8,134 bases of DNA from an uncultured Actinomyces sp. (GTDB lineage: Bacteria; Actinomycetota; Actinomycetes; Actinomycetales; Actinomycetaceae): assembly GCA_915069725.1 (NCBI GenBank), contig CAJZFF010000063.1, forward strand, positions 1-8,134, in the 5' to 3' direction. Within the stretch, counting starts at the first letter, position 1; the number at the start of each line of letters is the position of its first letter. A program made the position numbers and the translations under genes. Positions 1 through 6,104 of the stretch are shown in pieces. The notes under the pieces were generated by a model. It searched no databases. It was given only the letters and a program-made list of their open reading frames with translations, and was not told the origin of the DNA.

Positions 1-74
1 GCATGGTCGACGTCGCCGCGGCCGTCAGCCGCTACCGCAAGCTCGAGCTGGCCGGCCGGCCCGACGAGGACTGA
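1..74 (+). CDS. C-terminal fragment of an unidentified protein
   Basis: The frame beginning at base 3 reads a 23-residue tail ending RKLELAGRPDED and a TGA stop at 72-74. The 5' part lies outside the window, so the ATG at base 3 is probably internal. The tail is charged and helix-like, with no recognisable motif, so no function can be given. Support for it being real comes from its high-GC codon use and from the strong plus-strand terminator 50 bases downstream, which implies a transcript arriving from the left. Confidence 0.4.
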   Translation, partial: MVDVAAAVSRYRKLELAGRPDED

Positions 75-123
75 CGATACGCCCCCTGACCGCCGGCCTC
101 CCGCCCGCACACTTCGACCGATT

Positions 124-169
124 CTTCAGAATCGACCCAGACCCCACCGTCGATTCTGAAGCTTTTGTT
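124..169 (+). terminator. Rho-independent terminator with perfect 13-bp stem
   Basis: CTTCAGAATCGAC (124-136) and GTCGATTCTGAAG (149-161) form a perfect 13-bp inverted repeat around a 12-base loop. It is followed on the plus strand by CTTTTGTTG (162-170), a T-rich tract. The T tract lies on the plus-strand side only, so it should mainly end transcription of the gene stopping at 74. The gene converging from the right, with its stop at 207, may also use the hairpin but has no T tract in its own direction. A second overlapping palindrome (CGATTCT-TC-AGAATCG, 119-134) uses part of the left arm. Confidence 0.78.
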
Positions 170-206
170 GGTGAGGAGTGGGCTGGCAGGGGCTGCGCGG
201 TTCGCG

Positions 207-935
207 CTAAGCGGCTGAGCCGGCCCGGTACTCGGCGCGGTACTCGCTGGTGCGGGTGTGGATGAGGCGGGGGATGGAGATGGTTTTGTCGAAGCTGCCG
301 TCGCGGTAGCCGGCCTGGAGGTTGAACAGCACCATGAGCCGCAGCGCCATGGGGTTGCTTGTGCGAGCCACGCGCCGCAGCGTCGAGGCGGGCATCTTGC
401 GCAGGATGCCCGCGATCTTGCCGGCGTCACGCCAGTTGGCACGCACCGCCGGAACGTTGAGACGGTTGAGGGCCTCGACCTCGCGCAGGAAGAAGTCGGC
501 GCCCTCTCTCTCGGCCGCGCGCCACCAGCCGGCCCGGTAGGTGGCCTCGAGCTGCTCGACGGCGTCGCACAGGGCATCGTAGTCAACGCCGACGACCTCG
601 GTGCGCAGCTCCTCGGCCCGGATCCGCTCCAGGGTGGCGTGCGCCAGCGGCAGGATGGCGCGGGCGACGTCGTCGACGGCGTTGTTGCGGGTGAGGCGGT
701 CAGCTTCCGGCAGGGGCTTGCCGTCGCGGGGCAGGTGCGCGTCGACCTCCTCCAGGTGCGCGACGGAGGTGCGCAGGTTGCCGGTGAGGCGGGCGGTGGA
801 GCGCGGGACCCCCATGGCAATAAGCAGCTCGGTTGCGGCGCGCCACTGGAAGTCTGTGTCCTCAGACCAGTGGGTCTCCGGCTCTGCCCCCGCCGGAGAT
901 CGGTCCAACGGGGTACGAGTCTGCTGGCTGCTCAT
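207..935 (-). CDS. Hypothetical protein, 242 aa, mostly helical
   Basis: Unrecognised gene. The start at 935 is well supported: AGGAGG lies 10 bases upstream of the ATG on the minus strand. The protein has a polar N-terminus (about residues 1-25), then a long, probably alpha-helical body rich in Ala, Arg, Glu and Leu. Notable segments are the WWRAAEREGADFF stretch and a C-terminal part with MALRLMVLFNLQAGYRDGSFD. There is no signal peptide, no convincing membrane helix and no cysteine cluster, so it is probably cytoplasmic. Codon use is high-GC with GC-rich third positions, as in native genes here, which argues against the competing plus-strand frames over the same DNA. It stands alone on its strand and converges on the terminator at 124-169. 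Function is not known; a DNA- or protein-binding role would be a guess. Confidence 0.7.
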   Translation of the reverse strand: MSSQQTRTPLDRSPAGAEPETHWSEDTDFQWRAATELLIAMGVPRSTARLTGNLRTSVAHLEEVDAHLPRDGKPLPEADRLTRNNAVDDVARAILPLAHATLERIRAEELRTEVVGVDYDALCDAVEQLEATYRAGWWRAAEREGADFFLREVEALNRLNVPAVRANWRDAGKIAGILRKMPASTLRRVARTSNPMALRLMVLFNLQAGYRDGSFDKTISIPRLIHTRTSEYRAEYRAGSAA

Positions 936-1413
936 AGGGGTTGAGCCTCCTGTGGTGCGCAGGGAAACAGGTCAGGAAGTCGCAGGCGCTCGCAGGTGGG
1001 AGTGCTGGCCGGCGGCCGGAGGACAGCATCTCAAGACAACGTGTGAGAACGCTGGTGATTGACCCGTCAATGGCTGGAGTGGGCGGCGGGGTAGTAGAGG
1101 GAGCGGTACTGGGGCGCCCCGGTGGACTGTGTCGTTGCTGCTGGTGATGTGGGCGGAGTCCGAACCGGGAAGGGGAGTCGGAGTGCTCAGCGGTGAATCG
1201 ACGTGGAGATGTGCTCTGCACATTACTACGGACGTTGCCGTGAAGTTTCTGGCCCTTTATGTAGGGGCGGGATAGGGGCGAACGACCCTGTTGTTGCAAA
1301 AACAGGTGGACGTAACGTTGTTTGTCATGCGCGGGGCGTGAACGATGACGCGATCGTCACGGTCGGGCACTGGGTGTTGTATGCGTGCGGAGCAGTGAGA
1401 AAGGCTGGGAACT
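936..1413. other. 478-base intergenic region between divergent genes
   Basis: No convincing gene is seen. The open frames here have unnatural composition (Pro/Arg/Ser- or Gly/Cys-rich) and lack ribosome binding sites. The stretch must hold the promoters for the divergent genes starting at 935 (minus) and 1414 (plus). I found no promoter close enough to consensus to call: TTGCCG (1235-1240) with TATGTA 17 bases later is the best plus-strand candidate and it is weak. The palindrome at 1058-1071 and a TGACG-CGAT-CGTCA inverted repeat at 1346-1359 are the visible symmetric elements. Base composition falls toward the right end, at the approach to the low-GC cassette. Confidence 0.5.
1058..1071. 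promoter_or_regulatory. Possible operator palindrome ATTGAC-CC-GTCAAT
   Basis: A perfect 6-bp inverted repeat with a 2-base centre lies in the gap between two divergent genes, 123 bases upstream of the minus-strand start at 935. Short perfect palindromes in such positions often bind dimeric repressors. Only its symmetry and position support the call, and one such palindrome can arise by chance in several hundred bases. Confidence 0.22.
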
Positions 1414-1851
1414 GTGGCTGGTTTGGATCGTGATGTGCCATACCGCGACAAGATAGCGTGGTCGCCGCTAATGCTCGTCGTTGGGGCTGCGCTTCAAGTG
1501 GTACTGCTTATGGTGGCATTCGCGGTGATGCTGTCCGTTCCTGCGCTGACGCTTGACGCCCTTGAGTCCACGCAGTCTGTCGTCGGAACTGTTGCCTGGA
1601 TGAATGGGCTATCCTCTTTTGTTGCCAGCCTTCTGGTGTTGTTTATCGTGAGGCGTCGCCTTCGGTCAGTAGCGATGCTTGTCGTGCACTCTGCGGTTCC
1701 GGCGGCTGTAGTCAGTGCCGTCAATGTTGTGCCCACATATACGATGCGGGGCTGGTTGTCGGTGATGATGGTTATCGTGTTTGCGATCATCGCTTCAATT
1801 GTTGCATCCCTGGTATATGCGCTTCTGCTGCGGCGGGACGACTATTTCTGA
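1414..1851 (+). CDS. Small four-helix integral membrane protein, 145 aa
   Basis: Unrecognised gene. The GTG start at 1414 is the first usable start after an in-frame stop at 1396, with a modest AGAAAGG (1398-1404) about 9 bases upstream. The protein has four hydrophobic segments at roughly residues 17-43, 57-79, 86-107 and 113-139. Basic residues RRRLR (80-84) sit between helices 2 and 3, and the tail is RRDDYF. By the positive-inside rule both ends and the middle loop face the cytoplasm. No catalytic or transport motif is visible. It lies 83 bases upstream of the pilin-like gene on the same strand and shares its lower GC content, so it may belong to the same accessory unit as an assembly helper, an anchor or a protective (immunity-like) membrane protein. 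These roles are inference from context only. Confidence 0.72.
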   Translation: MAGLDRDVPYRDKIAWSPLMLVVGAALQVVLLMVAFAVMLSVPALTLDALESTQSVVGTVAWMNGLSSFVASLLVLFIVRRRLRSVAMLVVHSAVPAAVVSAVNVVPTYTMRGWLSVMMVIVFAIIASIVASLVYALLLRRDDYF

Positions 1852-1927
1852 TTGCAGAAAGTGGTGTGGTGTGACGAAGAGTTGGATCCTTTTGTCTTTG
1901 TGTAGTTTTGTAGCAGTCTGATGTTCT

Positions 1928-1934
1928 GGAGTGA
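1928..1934 (+). promoter_or_regulatory. Ribosome binding site choosing among GTG starts
   Basis: GGAGTGA lies just ahead of three in-frame GTG codons at 1935, 1938 and 1944. Spacing is 3, 6 and 12 bases after the GGAG-containing element ends at 1934 (counted to 1938 and 1944 as 3 and 9). The GTG at 1935 is rather close to the site, so 1938 or 1944 is at least as likely to be the real start. The choice changes only a few residues of a leader that is predicted to be removed. Confidence 0.4.
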
Positions 1935-3323
1935 GTGGTGAAGGTGGGGAAGGCTGTGTTTCTCTTGCGGTTGAAGTCGGGTATCTGTAGTTGTGAATCC
2001 CGGAGAAGTCGTGAACGCGGTGCGACATTAGTTGAGTTCGCAGGAATGGCTATCGTTGTGGCGATCCTTATTGGGGGGGTCATTGCTGTCGCTCCAAGTC
2101 ATGGACGCGACATCTCATGCAGTATTTTCTCCAAGATCAGTGAGGCCATTGGGGCTGGGGGGATGCAGTGCGGCCGCACCGACGATAAAGCGCAAGAGGA
2201 TAAGCATAAGCCTACTGGGCCGTGTACAGTAAGTCAGAAGTCTCAGAGTTTGAATGGTGAGATTAAGGGCGTTGTTGTTAGTGCTGAAGTTAATGGTGGA
2301 ATTATTACCGAAAAACTTTCAAATGGGCATTATAGAGTTACTTATAGGGTTGGAGCGAAAGGTGGAGGAGTCACAGGAGAGGGGGGAGGTGCAGGGCTAA
2401 CGGTCAATAATCAAACATATGGTGGAGGTACGAGCGTAAATGCTTCGGCCAACGTTGCTGTGGAAGGGGGAGTGTCTTTCGAGGTCGATTCTGAGCAGGC
2501 AAAAGATGCCTTGCATCAGTATGTGATTCGAGAAATTGTATCAAGTTCTGCCGGACCAGCCGGACAGGCTATAAATGGACTGCTTCCAATGCCAAATGGA
2601 TACCAACCGCCGCAGTCAACTGAAGTGTATGGTCAGGTGGGCACGGAAGGGTCTGCGAGTGCTGAGGCGAAAGCTGGTATTGGTGAGGCGAAAGGTAAGG
2701 TTGGCACGGCTGCTGCCTTAGGGGCTAAATATAATCTTGATACTGGCGAGGTAACGGCCTACTATAAGGTTAGCGCCGAGGCTGCTGGTAGCCTTGGTGC
2801 GGGGGGAGCATCTGGAGAAGCGGGAGTTTCTGGAGATATGGTTGTTGCTGTCAAAACTAAGAAGGATGATCCTAATAAGGTGTTGAACGTATCATTGAGC
2901 GGCTCCTATAATGCTCAGTTAGGTGCAAGTACGCCGTTAGGTGTAGGCTCGGCTGCGCCGTTAGGTGGAGGCTCAGCGGGGATGGGGCAGGTGTGGAATG
3001 CGTCGGTCGACCTTACTTCTGCGGAGCAAAATAAGATTGCGCGTAACATCTTAGCTGCCGCCAAGGTCCCTGGATATGATCGCGGTCAAAACTCCGGAGA
3101 GAATCTCAATGAGGCGACATCTACGTTCATTAATGCTGCGACGGATCGTGGTGTGCTGACCCGACAGAACGTTGCAAAGACGTCTGTGAATAGTGGGTTC
3201 AAAGCGGAAGCGGGTGATGGGTTGGTCATAGGTTTCAGTGTTGGTGGCGCGGAAGAGAATGTTTCATACTCTAACGGTCAGTACTATTCTGACGGGGAAT
3301 GGAAATCGTGGGAGGGATGCTGA
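1935..3323 (+). CDS. Pilin/TadE-like exported protein with Gly-rich body, 462 aa
   Basis: Unrecognised exported protein. Residues 1-29 form a basic leader ending RRSRERG. The sequence G29-ATLVEFAG matches a type IV prepilin/TadE-type (class III) processing site: a glycine before the cut and a glutamate (E34) at mature position +5. One hydrophobic helix follows (about 33-53). A short stretch with Cys62, Cys79 and Cys97 leads to a body rich in Gly, Ala, Ser and alternating Val/Thr, probably beta-structured (about 105-360), including LSNGHYRVTYRVG and an imperfect repeat TPLGVGSA/APLGGGSA (333-348). A helical part follows (360-415), then VIGFSVGGAEENVSYSNGQYYSDGEW and a terminal Cys462. The four cysteines of the mature part could form two disulfides. 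It resembles, from memory, long actinobacterial proteins with such N-termini, mostly uncharacterised. GC content is far below that of the flanks, suggesting acquisition. Processing follows family knowledge; a surface, pilus or effector role is inference. Confidence 0.8.
   Translation: MVKVGKAVFLLRLKSGICSCESRRSRERGATLVEFAGMAIVVAILIGGVIAVAPSHGRDISCSIFSKISEAIGAGGMQCGRTDDKAQEDKHKPTGPCTVSQKSQSLNGEIKGVVVSAEVNGGIITEKLSNGHYRVTYRVGAKGGGVTGEGGGAGLTVNNQTYGGGTSVNASANVAVEGGVSFEVDSEQAKDALHQYVIREIVSSSAGPAGQAINGLLPMPNGYQPPQSTEVYGQVGTEGSASAEAKAGIGEAKGKVGTAAALGAKYNLDTGEVTAYYKVSAEAAGSLGAGGASGEAGVSGDMVVAVKTKKDDPNKVLNVSLSGSYNAQLGASTPLGVGSAAPLGGGSAGMGQVWNASVDLTSAEQNKIARNILAAAKVPGYDRGQNSGENLNEATSTFINAATDRGVLTRQNVAKTSVNSGFKAEAGDGLVIGFSVGGAEENVSYSNGQYYSDGEWKSWEGC
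2932..2979 (+). repeat. Two tandem 24-bp imperfect repeats
   Basis: Two adjacent 24-base copies (2932-2955 and 2956-2979) share CGCCGTTAGGTG and GAGGCTC/TAGGCTC-type halves with a few substitutions. In the protein they give TPLGVGSA followed by APLGGGSA. An in-frame duplication inside a Gly/Ser-rich linker is the simplest explanation. The period is a multiple of three, so copy-number change would keep the reading frame. Confidence 0.6.
3310..3316 (+). promoter_or_regulatory. Ribosome binding site within the upstream gene, fixing the lipoprotein start
   Basis: GGGAGGG lies in the last codons of the pilin-like gene. The ATG at 3323 is 6 bases downstream, the best spacing. The in-frame ATG codons at 3299 and 3317 are upstream of the site or touch it. 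The ATG at 3323 shares one base with the preceding TGA (3321-3323), a TGATG arrangement typical of translational coupling. Confidence 0.65.
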
Positions 3324-4018
3324 TGTCTCTTTGTCCGATACTGTCTCGTCGTTCATTATTGGTTCCGTTAGGGGTTGTTGGATTGTCTTATGTGACAGGT
3401 TGCTCAGGTAGTAGTGCGAGAGATGCTGGTCCATCCTCCTCAGGTGGTGCTGGCAAATCAGGAAGACCTTCTCCCAGCCCTGGTGAAACATCCACGTGGC
3501 GGCCGGTGTCAGATATCCCGGTCGTCCCCGATACACAGCCGCGCAACGTGCAGCCGACGTCTCCGTCGGGTGACCCGGTTGAGGTCCACGGTCTGACGCT
3601 CACCGCCCCGTCTGGCGCCACCGTCAGCGAGGTGAGCAACTCCGAGGGCAATCCAGCTACGGAGATCCTCATGCCTGGAGCGCACAACGGCATCCCGCGC
3701 GTCAGAGTCCGGCGTGTGGAATCCTTCGGGCGCTCGCTTGTTGATGAGACCTACACCCAGGAGATGCTTCTGGTCACTGAGCGTCGGACCAATGTGTTCC
3801 GGACGAAGGAGACATGGCCTCGCATGAAGGAGGCCTACGTCATCACCTGGGATACCTCTGTCCCAGCTTCGGACGGATCGGATCTGCCGCTGAGTGCTCT
3901 GGGGCTTTGGCTCGGGGACACTGAGACCAGCGGGTGGACGCTGTTTGCCACCGCTGAGCAGGGCAAGCTCGAGAACTCGCCTCTGTGGGACGTCACCTTC
4001 TCCGCGCGCTCTGCGTGA
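3323..4018 (+). CDS. Putative lipoprotein with Tat-like signal, 231 aa
   Basis: Unrecognised envelope protein. The N-terminus has a twin arginine (SRRSLL, residues 8-13), a hydrophobic stretch, and a lipobox VTG-C with Cys27. It is therefore predicted to be lipidated and anchored outside the membrane, perhaps exported folded through Tat, because the motif resembles the Tat consensus; Sec export is not excluded. Residues about 28-65 are a Ser/Gly/Pro linker typical of lipoproteins. The rest (about 70-231) is a soluble domain beginning VEVHGLTLTAPSGATVSEV, with several Trp and Arg residues and no known catalytic motif. The start overlaps the stop of the pilin-like gene by one base, so the two are almost certainly co-translated and probably act together at the cell surface. 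GC content climbs from about 47% at the start to about 68% by 3541-3660, so the signal/linker half and the main domain may have different histories. Confidence 0.8.
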   Translation: MSLCPILSRRSLLVPLGVVGLSYVTGCSGSSARDAGPSSSGGAGKSGRPSPSPGETSTWRPVSDIPVVPDTQPRNVQPTSPSGDPVEVHGLTLTAPSGATVSEVSNSEGNPATEILMPGAHNGIPRVRVRRVESFGRSLVDETYTQEMLLVTERRTNVFRTKETWPRMKEAYVITWDTSVPASDGSDLPLSALGLWLGDTETSGWTLFATAEQGKLENSPLWDVTFSARSA

Positions 4019-4144
4019 CCGAACCCCGAGGTCGGGCACCCGATCGCCGCGTGAGTACGGCCGAGCCTGACGGCGCTGCGAGGGGCCCGCAGGTGCTGGC
4101 GGCCAACAGCGATCTCAACGCCGCGGGCGCCGGCTGGATCCGTT

Positions 4145-4861
4145 TCAGGCCGGGGCGTCTTCGGGGGCCAGGATGTCGGTCTGGGCGGGAAGGTCGGTGA
4201 TGCCGACCGGGCAGGTCACGCCGTTGGGGCCGTGGTTGCAGTAGCCGCTGGGGTTCTTGTGCAGATACGCCTGGTGGTAGTCCTCGGCCAGGTAGTAGGG
4301 GCCGCCGAACTGAGCCGGCGCGTCAGCGGCGTCCTCAATGGTGGTGACGCAGGTTCCCAGCCCCAGGCGCGTCAGCTCGCCCTGGAAGGCGTCGCGGATC
4401 CGCACAGCCGCCTCGCGCTGGGCCGGCGTCGTCGTCCACACCGCCGAGCGGTACTGGGTGCCGACGTCGTTGCCGTGGCGATTCAGGTGAGTGGAGTCGT
4501 GGTTCTCCCAGAAAGTCCGCAGCAGGGTCTCCCCACCCTCGCCGCACACGGCAGGGTCGTAGACGACTCGTACCGTCTCGGCGTGACCGGTCGCCCCGGT
4601 GCACACCTCCTGGTACGTGGGGTTGGGCGTCTGACCGCCCATGTAGCCCACCGACGTCGAGACGACGCCGTCCTGGCGCCACAGGATCCGCTCCACGCCC
4701 CAGAAGCAGCCGGCCGCCAGGTAGATGACCCGACTGCCCTCGGGCCACGGCCCGTCCAGGGCAGTCCCCAGCACTGGGTGCTCTCCGGGGTTGGGCAGGA
4801 CCGGCGTCTCGCGGCCGGCCGGCGCCGATCCGCTGAGCGAGTGACGAAGGGCGTTGAACAT
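4145..4861 (-). CDS. msrA: Peptide methionine sulfoxide reductase MsrA
   Basis: Reduces the S-epimer of methionine sulfoxide, free and in proteins, back to methionine, with electrons normally supplied by thioredoxin. The protein has 238 residues, in the range of the longer E. coli-type MsrA with an N-terminal extension. The catalytic GCFWGVE motif has Cys52. FWENHDSTHLNRHGNDVGTQYRS (118-139) matches the conserved MsrA substrate-site block, and GGPYYLAEDYHQAYL follows at about 186-200. The C-terminal YCNHGPNGVTCPVG carries Cys208 and Cys217, the expected recycling cysteines. There is no signal peptide, so it should be cytoplasmic. No good ribosome binding site precedes the ATG at 4861, so the exact start is less certain, although the N-terminal extension resembles that of E. 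coli MsrA. It lies 92 bases downstream of the paralogue pair on the same strand, and could be read from their transcript. It converges on the lipoprotein gene; the 126 bases between the stops hold no hairpin with a T tract. Confidence 0.96.
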   Translation of the reverse strand: MFNALRHSLSGSAPAGRETPVLPNPGEHPVLGTALDGPWPEGSRVIYLAAGCFWGVERILWRQDGVVSTSVGYMGGQTPNPTYQEVCTGATGHAETVRVVYDPAVCGEGGETLLRTFWENHDSTHLNRHGNDVGTQYRSAVWTTTPAQREAAVRIRDAFQGELTRLGLGTCVTTIEDAADAPAQFGGPYYLAEDYHQAYLHKNPSGYCNHGPNGVTCPVGITDLPAQTDILAPEDAPA

Positions 4862-4953
4862 AAGGACACGGTACTGCGGCCGGCGCCTATTCCCTCCCGC
4901 GCTTCACTGACCGCGAGGAGCGGCCGGGGTGGAGGCGCGAGTGCGGGTGTCGG

Positions 4954-5517
4954 TCAGGTGCTCGGTGAGGACTCCGGCCCGGAGCTGTTCAGCCCCAGCT
5001 GGGTGAAGGCCCTCTCGCGCCAGTCGAGGAAGTTCTGGAACCCGCCGGTGAGTAGCGCCTGAAGCTCCTCACTGCTGTTGATAGTGACGATGTCCTGCTC
5101 CTGATCCTCCGCACTCATGTCTTGCGTGATGGCTTGCAGATTCTCGGCCGTGTGGTTCCCGCGCGGGATGATGAAGCTGGGGCCTCCCTGAGGGTTGACG
5201 ATCATGAAGCCCGCCAAGATGCACAGATCAAAGATGAAGTCGCACTCACCGGCAGTGAGGTGGGCGTGCCCGGTCCCCGCCGTCATCGCCTCATCCTCCT
5301 CGAGCACGCCGGAGAAGTGGAAGTCCTGGAGCCCATCGACATCGATGTCGGTTCCGTCCTCGTTGAGCAGGGTCGCGGATGATGACCGGTCTGCGCTGGA
5401 GGGCGGGAAGACCTTCATGTGCATTCGACGCCGTCGCAAGAACTTCTGCACGCCTTCGCGATCCGGATCGACGAGTCGATCTCCGTTGATCTTGTACAGA
5501 TAGAGAGAAAAGCCCAT
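4954..5517 (-). CDS. Uncharacterised protein, 187 aa, paralogue of the gene at 5568-6038
   Basis: Unrecognised acidic protein, no signal peptide or membrane helix, so probably cytoplasmic. The start at 5517 is preferred over the ATG at 5526: GGACGGGA lies 8 bases upstream of 5517, and the resulting MGFSLYLYK matches the paralogue's MGYAMYFYR. Shared features with the neighbour are the Tyr-rich N-terminus, FLxRR, an L-N-x-DG motif, AHLTAGECDFIFDLC, an IPRGNH motif and a C-terminal SSEELQALL. It extends about 30 residues further than its paralogue, ending with a Trp/Phe-containing tail. Two small acidic paralogues in tandem are a common pattern for immunity proteins, but also for other expanded families, and no toxin of a known type is adjacent. 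The gene follows its paralogue by 50 bases on the same strand and is likely co-transcribed. It is read toward msrA. Confidence 0.8.
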   Translation of the reverse strand: MGFSLYLYKINGDRLVDPDREGVQKFLRRRRMHMKVFPPSSADRSSSATLLNEDGTDIDVDGLQDFHFSGVLEEDEAMTAGTGHAHLTAGECDFIFDLCILAGFMIVNPQGGPSFIIPRGNHTAENLQAITQDMSAEDQEQDIVTINSSEELQALLTGGFQNFLDWRERAFTQLGLNSSGPESSPST

Positions 5518-5525
5518 GGGATACA

Positions 5526-5533
5526 TCCCGTCC
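5526..5533 (-). promoter_or_regulatory. Ribosome binding site deciding the start at 5517
   Basis: On the minus strand GGACGGGA lies 8 bases before the ATG at 5517. It overlaps the alternative upstream ATG (5524-5526), which makes the upstream codon an unlikely start. Agreement of the resulting N-terminus with the paralogue is independent support. Confidence 0.55.
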
Positions 5534-5567
5534 GTGGCTGGAGTCCTCGTTTTTACAGAATGCGCGT

Positions 5568-6038
5568 CTACTCGTACTTTAATGCGGCTTGCATTTCCTG
5601 CCAGCTGTTGGCCACAACAATCTCAATCTCACCTCGGTCTGCGTCATCCCTTACCTCTTGCGGCAGTTGGTCGATCTGGTGATTCCCGTCTGGGATGACG
5701 AATAGTAGGGGTGCGTCCACGTGAACGAGGAGGAAGTTCGTCGAGACGCACAGGTCGTAGAGAAGTTCGCACTCGTCATCGCTGAGATGGGCGTGTGCAA
5801 TGAAAGCGCTCAGCTCTGAGTCGTGAATGGAGGGGTCGGAGAGGATGAGATCTCGTGGGTAGCCGTCGGCGAATAATAGTACCGAACCGTCGGCGTTCAC
5901 CAGGTGTGTCGTGTCGCTGGAGTGTGGGCTGCGCTGAAGACTTAATCCTCGGCGCTCAAGAAAGTTCCACAACCCCTGCTTGTTGCCTCCGATGCTGCGT
6001 CCATCGCTGAATCTGTAGAAATACATTGCATAACCCAT
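5568..6038 (-). CDS. Uncharacterised protein, 156 aa, paralogue of the gene at 4954-5517
   Basis: Unrecognised acidic protein, predicted cytoplasmic. The start is well supported by AAGGAGA a few bases before the ATG at 6038. The N-terminus MGYAMYFYRFSDGR is followed by a FLERRGLSL segment, LVNADGSVLLFADG (about 46-59), HAHLSDDECELLYDLC (about 83-98), a hydrophobic strand and then PLLFVIPDGNH. The same landmarks occur in the same order in the downstream gene, at a low overall identity I judge at about one third or less. The conserved HAHLS-x-x-EC-x-x-x-x-DLC block with two acidic residues and a Cys, and the IPxGNH block, are the best family markers. GC is about 52-58% in the lines counted, clearly lower than adjacent greA. 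It is the first gene of the probable two-gene operon. No enzyme family is recognised. Confidence 0.85.
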   Translation of the reverse strand: MGYAMYFYRFSDGRSIGGNKQGLWNFLERRGLSLQRSPHSSDTTHLVNADGSVLLFADGYPRDLILSDPSIHDSELSAFIAHAHLSDDECELLYDLCVSTNFLLVHVDAPLLFVIPDGNHQIDQLPQEVRDDADRGEIEIVVANSWQEMQAALKYE

Positions 6039-6104
6039 AGAACTCTCCTTGCGTCATCTCAGCATCTCAGGGGGGTGGTTGTTTTCTTGGGTGCCTTAGG
6101 ATCT

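Noticed and set aside
32..820. Long minus-strand open frame overlapping the gene at 207-935
   Set aside because: Its product is rich in Pro, Ser, Thr, Ala and Arg, typical of an out-of-frame reading of high-GC DNA; it crosses the terminator at 124-169 and has no ribosome binding site as good as that at 935.
258..944. 228-residue plus-strand open frame opposite the gene at 207-935
   Set aside because: Gly/Val/Ala/Gln-rich shadow composition; the opposite strand has natural protein composition and AGGAGG.
862..1299. Minus-strand frame in the divergent gap
   Set aside because: Pro/Ser/Arg/His-rich sequence without a ribosome binding site, overlapping the well-supported start at 935.
1203..1433. 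76-residue plus-strand frame ending inside the membrane protein gene
   Set aside because: Unusual Cys/Gly composition, no clear ribosome binding site, and overlap with the better supported start at 1414.
3509..4039. Minus-strand frame opposite the lipoprotein
   Set aside because: Arg/Gly-rich shadow; the plus strand has a signal peptide, lipobox and ribosome binding site.
4019..4144. Bidirectional terminator between the lipoprotein and msrA
   Set aside because: Short GC-rich pairings exist (for example CCCGA-GG-TCGGG) but the loops are too small or the stems too short, and no T tract follows.
4232..5062. 276-residue plus-strand frame opposite msrA
   Set aside because: Mirrors MsrA, whose catalytic motifs are unmistakable on the minus strand.
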